Assembly (NCBI RefSeq): GCF_000597725.1
Contig: NZ_JFBL01000010.1
Location: 45,201-109,200, forward strand
Origin: Sulfurospirillum arcachonense DSM 9755
GTDB lineage: Bacteria > Campylobacterota > Campylobacteria > Campylobacterales > Sulfurospirillaceae
Length of the DNA: 64,000 nucleotides
Reading direction: 5' to 3'
The position numbers were made by a program, and so were the translations under genes. Position 1 is the first letter of the stretch. Each line of letters begins with the position of its first letter. The notes beneath the pieces were generated by a model that did not search any database, was not told the DNA's origin, and saw only the letters and a list, made by a program, of their open reading frames with translations. Positions 62,086 through 64,000 of the stretch are shown here, one piece after another.

Positions 62086-62871
62086 GTGAATAAATTATAC
62101 ATAATTTCAAGTGGTGCTGGGGGTACAGAGTATCTCAGTAGTGAAGCAAAGTCTGCTTTATTGGAGTGTGAAGTAGTTGTATCTTATAAAAAATATGCAA
62201 AAGAGTTGGAGAGTTTTTTAGATGGTAAAGAAGTTTATATGTCTGGTATGACTCAAGAGATAGAAAGATGTAACCAAGCTATAGAGTTTGCAAAAAGTGG
62301 TAAAGTGACGTGCATAATTTCAAATGGTGATGCAAATGTATTTGGTATGGCTACACTTATCGTTGAGCTTATTGACACACAAAATCTATGGGATGAGATA
62401 GAGTTGATATCTTTACCGGGAATTACCTCTTTTTTAGCTGCTGCTGCTAAGGTAGGTGCTCCTGTTTCTCAAGATTTTGCTATTATCTCACTTTCTGATA
62501 GACTTACGGACATTAACATGATAGATAAAAGAGTTAAAGCAGCCCTTGATACTGATTTTATCATAGGTATTTATAATCCAAAATCTAAAAAAAGAATCAA
62601 GCCTTATCAAAACTTTTTACAAGCACTCAAAGATGGAGAAGAAAAAATTGCGATTATTGCTTCAAATGTGGGTAGAGTCGAAAAAGAAAAAATCACTATC
62701 ACAACAACAACGGACTTGATCAATCAAGATATAAATCATCCTGAAGTTTCAATGTCTACTATGATAATCATCTGTAACTCTAACACAAGATTAACAAAAA
62801 ATGGACTAGTATTGACTCCAAGAGGTTATCTTAAAAAATATAAATTAGATGGAGATTTACTACATGCATAA
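62086..62871 (+). CDS. cbiH: Cobalt-precorrin-3B C(17)-methyltransferase
   Basis: A 261-residue CbiH/CobJ. Starts GTG as NKLYIISSGAGGTEYLSSEAKSAL, where the SAM loop reads SSGAGGTEYLS (normally VGxGPGxxxxLT), a mild departure. ISNGDANVFGMATLIVEL, SLPGITSFLAAAAKVGAPVSQDFAIISLSD and YNPKSKKR follow the family. Its last 8 bases overlap the yitT start. Confidence 0.88.
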   Translation: MNKLYIISSGAGGTEYLSSEAKSALLECEVVVSYKKYAKELESFLDGKEVYMSGMTQEIERCNQAIEFAKSGKVTCIISNGDANVFGMATLIVELIDTQNLWDEIELISLPGITSFLAAAAKVGAPVSQDFAIISLSDRLTDINMIDKRVKAALDTDFIIGIYNPKSKKRIKPYQNFLQALKDGEEKIAIIASNVGRVEKEKITITTTTDLINQDINHPEVSMSTMIIICNSNTRLTKNGLVLTPRGYLKKYKLDGDLLHA

Positions 62872-63697
62872 AGAAGAATTAAAAAACTACATGTATAACT
62901 TTGCTGGTTCTATTATTTTAGGTCTGAGTATAGTTCTGTTTTTCTCACCAAATAAACTTGTTACTGGGGGCACTGCAGGACTTTCACTCTTAATCCATTA
63001 TATAACTCCATATACTATTGGTACTCTTATAATGGCTATAAATATTCCTCTTTTATTAGTAGGTGTTAAATACTTAGGCAAAATGTTTGCTATAAGAACT
63101 ATAGTTACTCTACTTCTTATCTCTATTAGTACGGATTTTTTTATAGAAGTTTTACATCTAAAAGCTTTTGTTATGGATACTATCTTAGGTTCCCTTTTTG
63201 GCGGTATTTTAGTAGGTGTTGGAATTGCCTTAGTCATTAAAGGAAACTCTAGTGCTGGAGGCTCAACTATCATTGCACGAATAGTATCTTCAAAAACAGA
63301 AATAAAACCTAGCCAAGTTATACTTGTCATCGATACCTTGATAGTCTTGAGTGCTCTTTTTATCCTAGATGATAACGTAAGGGTTTTATGGAGTGTTGTA
63401 AGTATCTATGTCACGACAAGAGTAATCGATATGATATTGACAGGAAGTTTAAATAAAAAAGTTGTATATCTAGTGACCAATAAAACGGATGAGCTTAAAA
63501 TAAAAATCAGAGAAGAGTTAGGAAAGTACGGAACTATTTTAAATGGCGATGGATTGTATGATGAAAAGAAAAAAATGATTCTTATTGTTGTTGAAGTAAG
63601 TAAACTTCAGTTTTTAAGAAGTTTAGTAAAAGAGTATGACCCAGACGGATTTTTAATCATAACTGAGGCTAATGAAATGTTAGGACGTGGGCATTAA
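62864..63697 (+). CDS. YitT-family membrane protein
   Basis: A 277-residue YitT/DUF2179 protein with five to six helices (about 8-30, 45-68, 75-95, 103-128, 148-170) and a C-terminal cytoplasmic DUF2179 domain (VVYLVTNKTDELKIKIREE, MILIVVEVSKLQFLRSLVKEYDPDGFLII). NKLVTGGTAGLSLLI is the family start. ATG 62864, with GGAG nine bases before it. It overlaps cbiH, so it is the last gene of the rightward operon, but a cobalamin link is not established. Confidence 0.88.
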   Translation: MHKEELKNYMYNFAGSIILGLSIVLFFSPNKLVTGGTAGLSLLIHYITPYTIGTLIMAINIPLLLVGVKYLGKMFAIRTIVTLLLISISTDFFIEVLHLKAFVMDTILGSLFGGILVGVGIALVIKGNSSAGGSTIIARIVSSKTEIKPSQVILVIDTLIVLSALFILDDNVRVLWSVVSIYVTTRVIDMILTGSLNKKVVYLVTNKTDELKIKIREELGKYGTILNGDGLYDEKKKMILIVVEVSKLQFLRSLVKEYDPDGFLIITEANEMLGRGH

Positions 63698-63775
63698 GCT
63701 CACATCTTTGGGGATAATATAGCCTCGTATCATTACTAATCCACTAAAAACAAGCATTAGGATAAACTAAAAAAT

Positions 63776-63950
63776 AGAGTTCGCGATAAGTTGAAAGTAG
63801 CCAAGGCGGTGAAAGCTAGCCTGAGGGACAGTTAAACAATCGAACCTAAAAGCTTGAGTGGAAACAGGGTCACATAAAGTAGACCGTATTAACGAGCTAA
63901 AGCAAGGTTCGATGATCAGGTCATCATAATATGTGACCCTAACGAACTCT
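63776..63950 (+). ncRNA. Candidate structured RNA (possible IS110 bridge RNA)
   Basis: About 175 bases between yitT and the IS110-type start, richer in G and C than the surrounding DNA. An outer helix AGAGTTCG (63776-63783)/CGAACTCT (63943-63950) closes the segment. Inside are ATCGAACCT (63839-63847)/AGGTTCGAT (63905-63913) and AGGGTCACATA (63866-63876)/TATGTGACCCT (63930-63940), which interleave. IS110 elements carry a bridge RNA in the non-coding end upstream of the transposase gene. Length and place fit; ends and guide loops are inferred. Confidence 0.55.
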
Positions 63951-63970
63951 TCTAATAAAAGGAGGTTCTC

Positions 63971-64000
63971 ATGAACCATTATATTGGAATTGATATAGCA
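63971..64000 (+). CDS. IS110-family transposase, first 10 codons (3' end outside window)
   Basis: MNHYIGIDIA matches the start of IS110 transposases, where the Asp in IGIDIA is the first DEDD catalytic residue. GGAGG lies at 63961-63965, five bases before the ATG. Only 10 residues are visible, so the family call rests on this motif and on the structured upstream region. Confidence 0.7.
   Translation, partial: MNHYIGIDIA

Larger units (their letters stand above)
63776..64000 (+). mobile_element. IS110-family insertion sequence, left part (right part outside window)
   Basis: A non-coding structured left end followed by the first codons of a DEDD transposase. The window ends inside the element. 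The exact left boundary is not seen; it lies between the yitT stop (63697) and about 63776, since IS110 elements lack clear terminal inverted repeats. Confidence 0.6.

Noticed and set aside
63767..63979. 70-codon minus-strand frame in the IS110 upstream region
   Set aside because: It runs antisense through the paired segments of the structured region and has no recognisable product.

Overview
The window is a dense, low-GC chromosomal segment. The gene content points to a Campylobacterota member (Arcobacter/Sulfurimonas/Sulfurospirillum-like; the genus is not resolved). The pointers are a degenerate RibBA, RNase Y, short FtsY, FliL next to AcpS, bacteriohemerythrin, prepilin leaders with Ala before the cleavage site, MidA, a C_GCAxxG_C_C protein, and an anaerobic (cbi-type) cobalamin pathway. 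No prophage or CRISPR array is visible. Mobile DNA is certain only at the right edge, where an IS110-family element begins.

Layout. 1-12.7 kb is housekeeping and redox: a methyltransferase tail, a pseudopilin, RNase P RNA, truD, tRNA-fMet and tRNA-Gln under a consensus promoter, ribBA, ogt, a thioesterase, a family-4 uracil-DNA glycosylase, superoxide reductase, a pair of SdhB-like and HdrB-like proteins that have lost all Fe-S ligands, thiL, dsbB/dsbA and an SDR. 12.8-24.8 kb holds eptA, a double hemerythrin, a cyclophilin, an S24 repressor divergent from dinB, DedA, SYLF, an ABC exporter, a novel coiled-coil protein, rny and 5-FTHF cyclo-ligase. 24.8-28.6 kb is a tight run of tlpA-like, ftsY, radA, fliL and acpS. 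28.8-42.5 kb has a membrane-protein/kinase fusion, two c-di-GMP-type sensors, midA-thiS, a TolC-like protein, argD, a TRIC-like protein, a C_GCAxxG_C_C protein, and a rhodanese/VTT/Fe-S/VTT operon.

42.7-63.7 kb is one large divergent cobalamin locus. The leftward operon is cbiM-cbiK-cbiL-APH-like kinase-cobT-cobU-cobD-cbiP-cbiB-cobS-cobC-Cys-rich protein-TonB receptor-membrane protein-M23 peptidase. The rightward operon is cbiA-cbiC-[2Fe-2S] protein-cbiD-cbiET-cbiF-cbiG-cbiH-yitT. Together they cover cobalt import and insertion, corrin ring synthesis, side-chain amidation, aminopropanol attachment and nucleotide-loop assembly. I do not see cbiJ, cbiN/Q/O, an adenosyltransferase or pduX here. 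The APH-fold kinase, the ferredoxin-like protein and the Cys-rich protein are candidates for less-described steps.

The strongest signals beyond ordinary genes are: (i) a structured, about 175-nt non-coding region with interleaved long pairings just upstream of an IS110-type start, a candidate bridge RNA; (ii) a roughly ten-fold excess of the palindrome TACATGTA, including a 28-bp perfect palindromic terminator; and (iii) the cysteine-free SdhB/HdrB pair. Starts were chosen from ribosome-binding sites where visible; several differ from the longest open frame.
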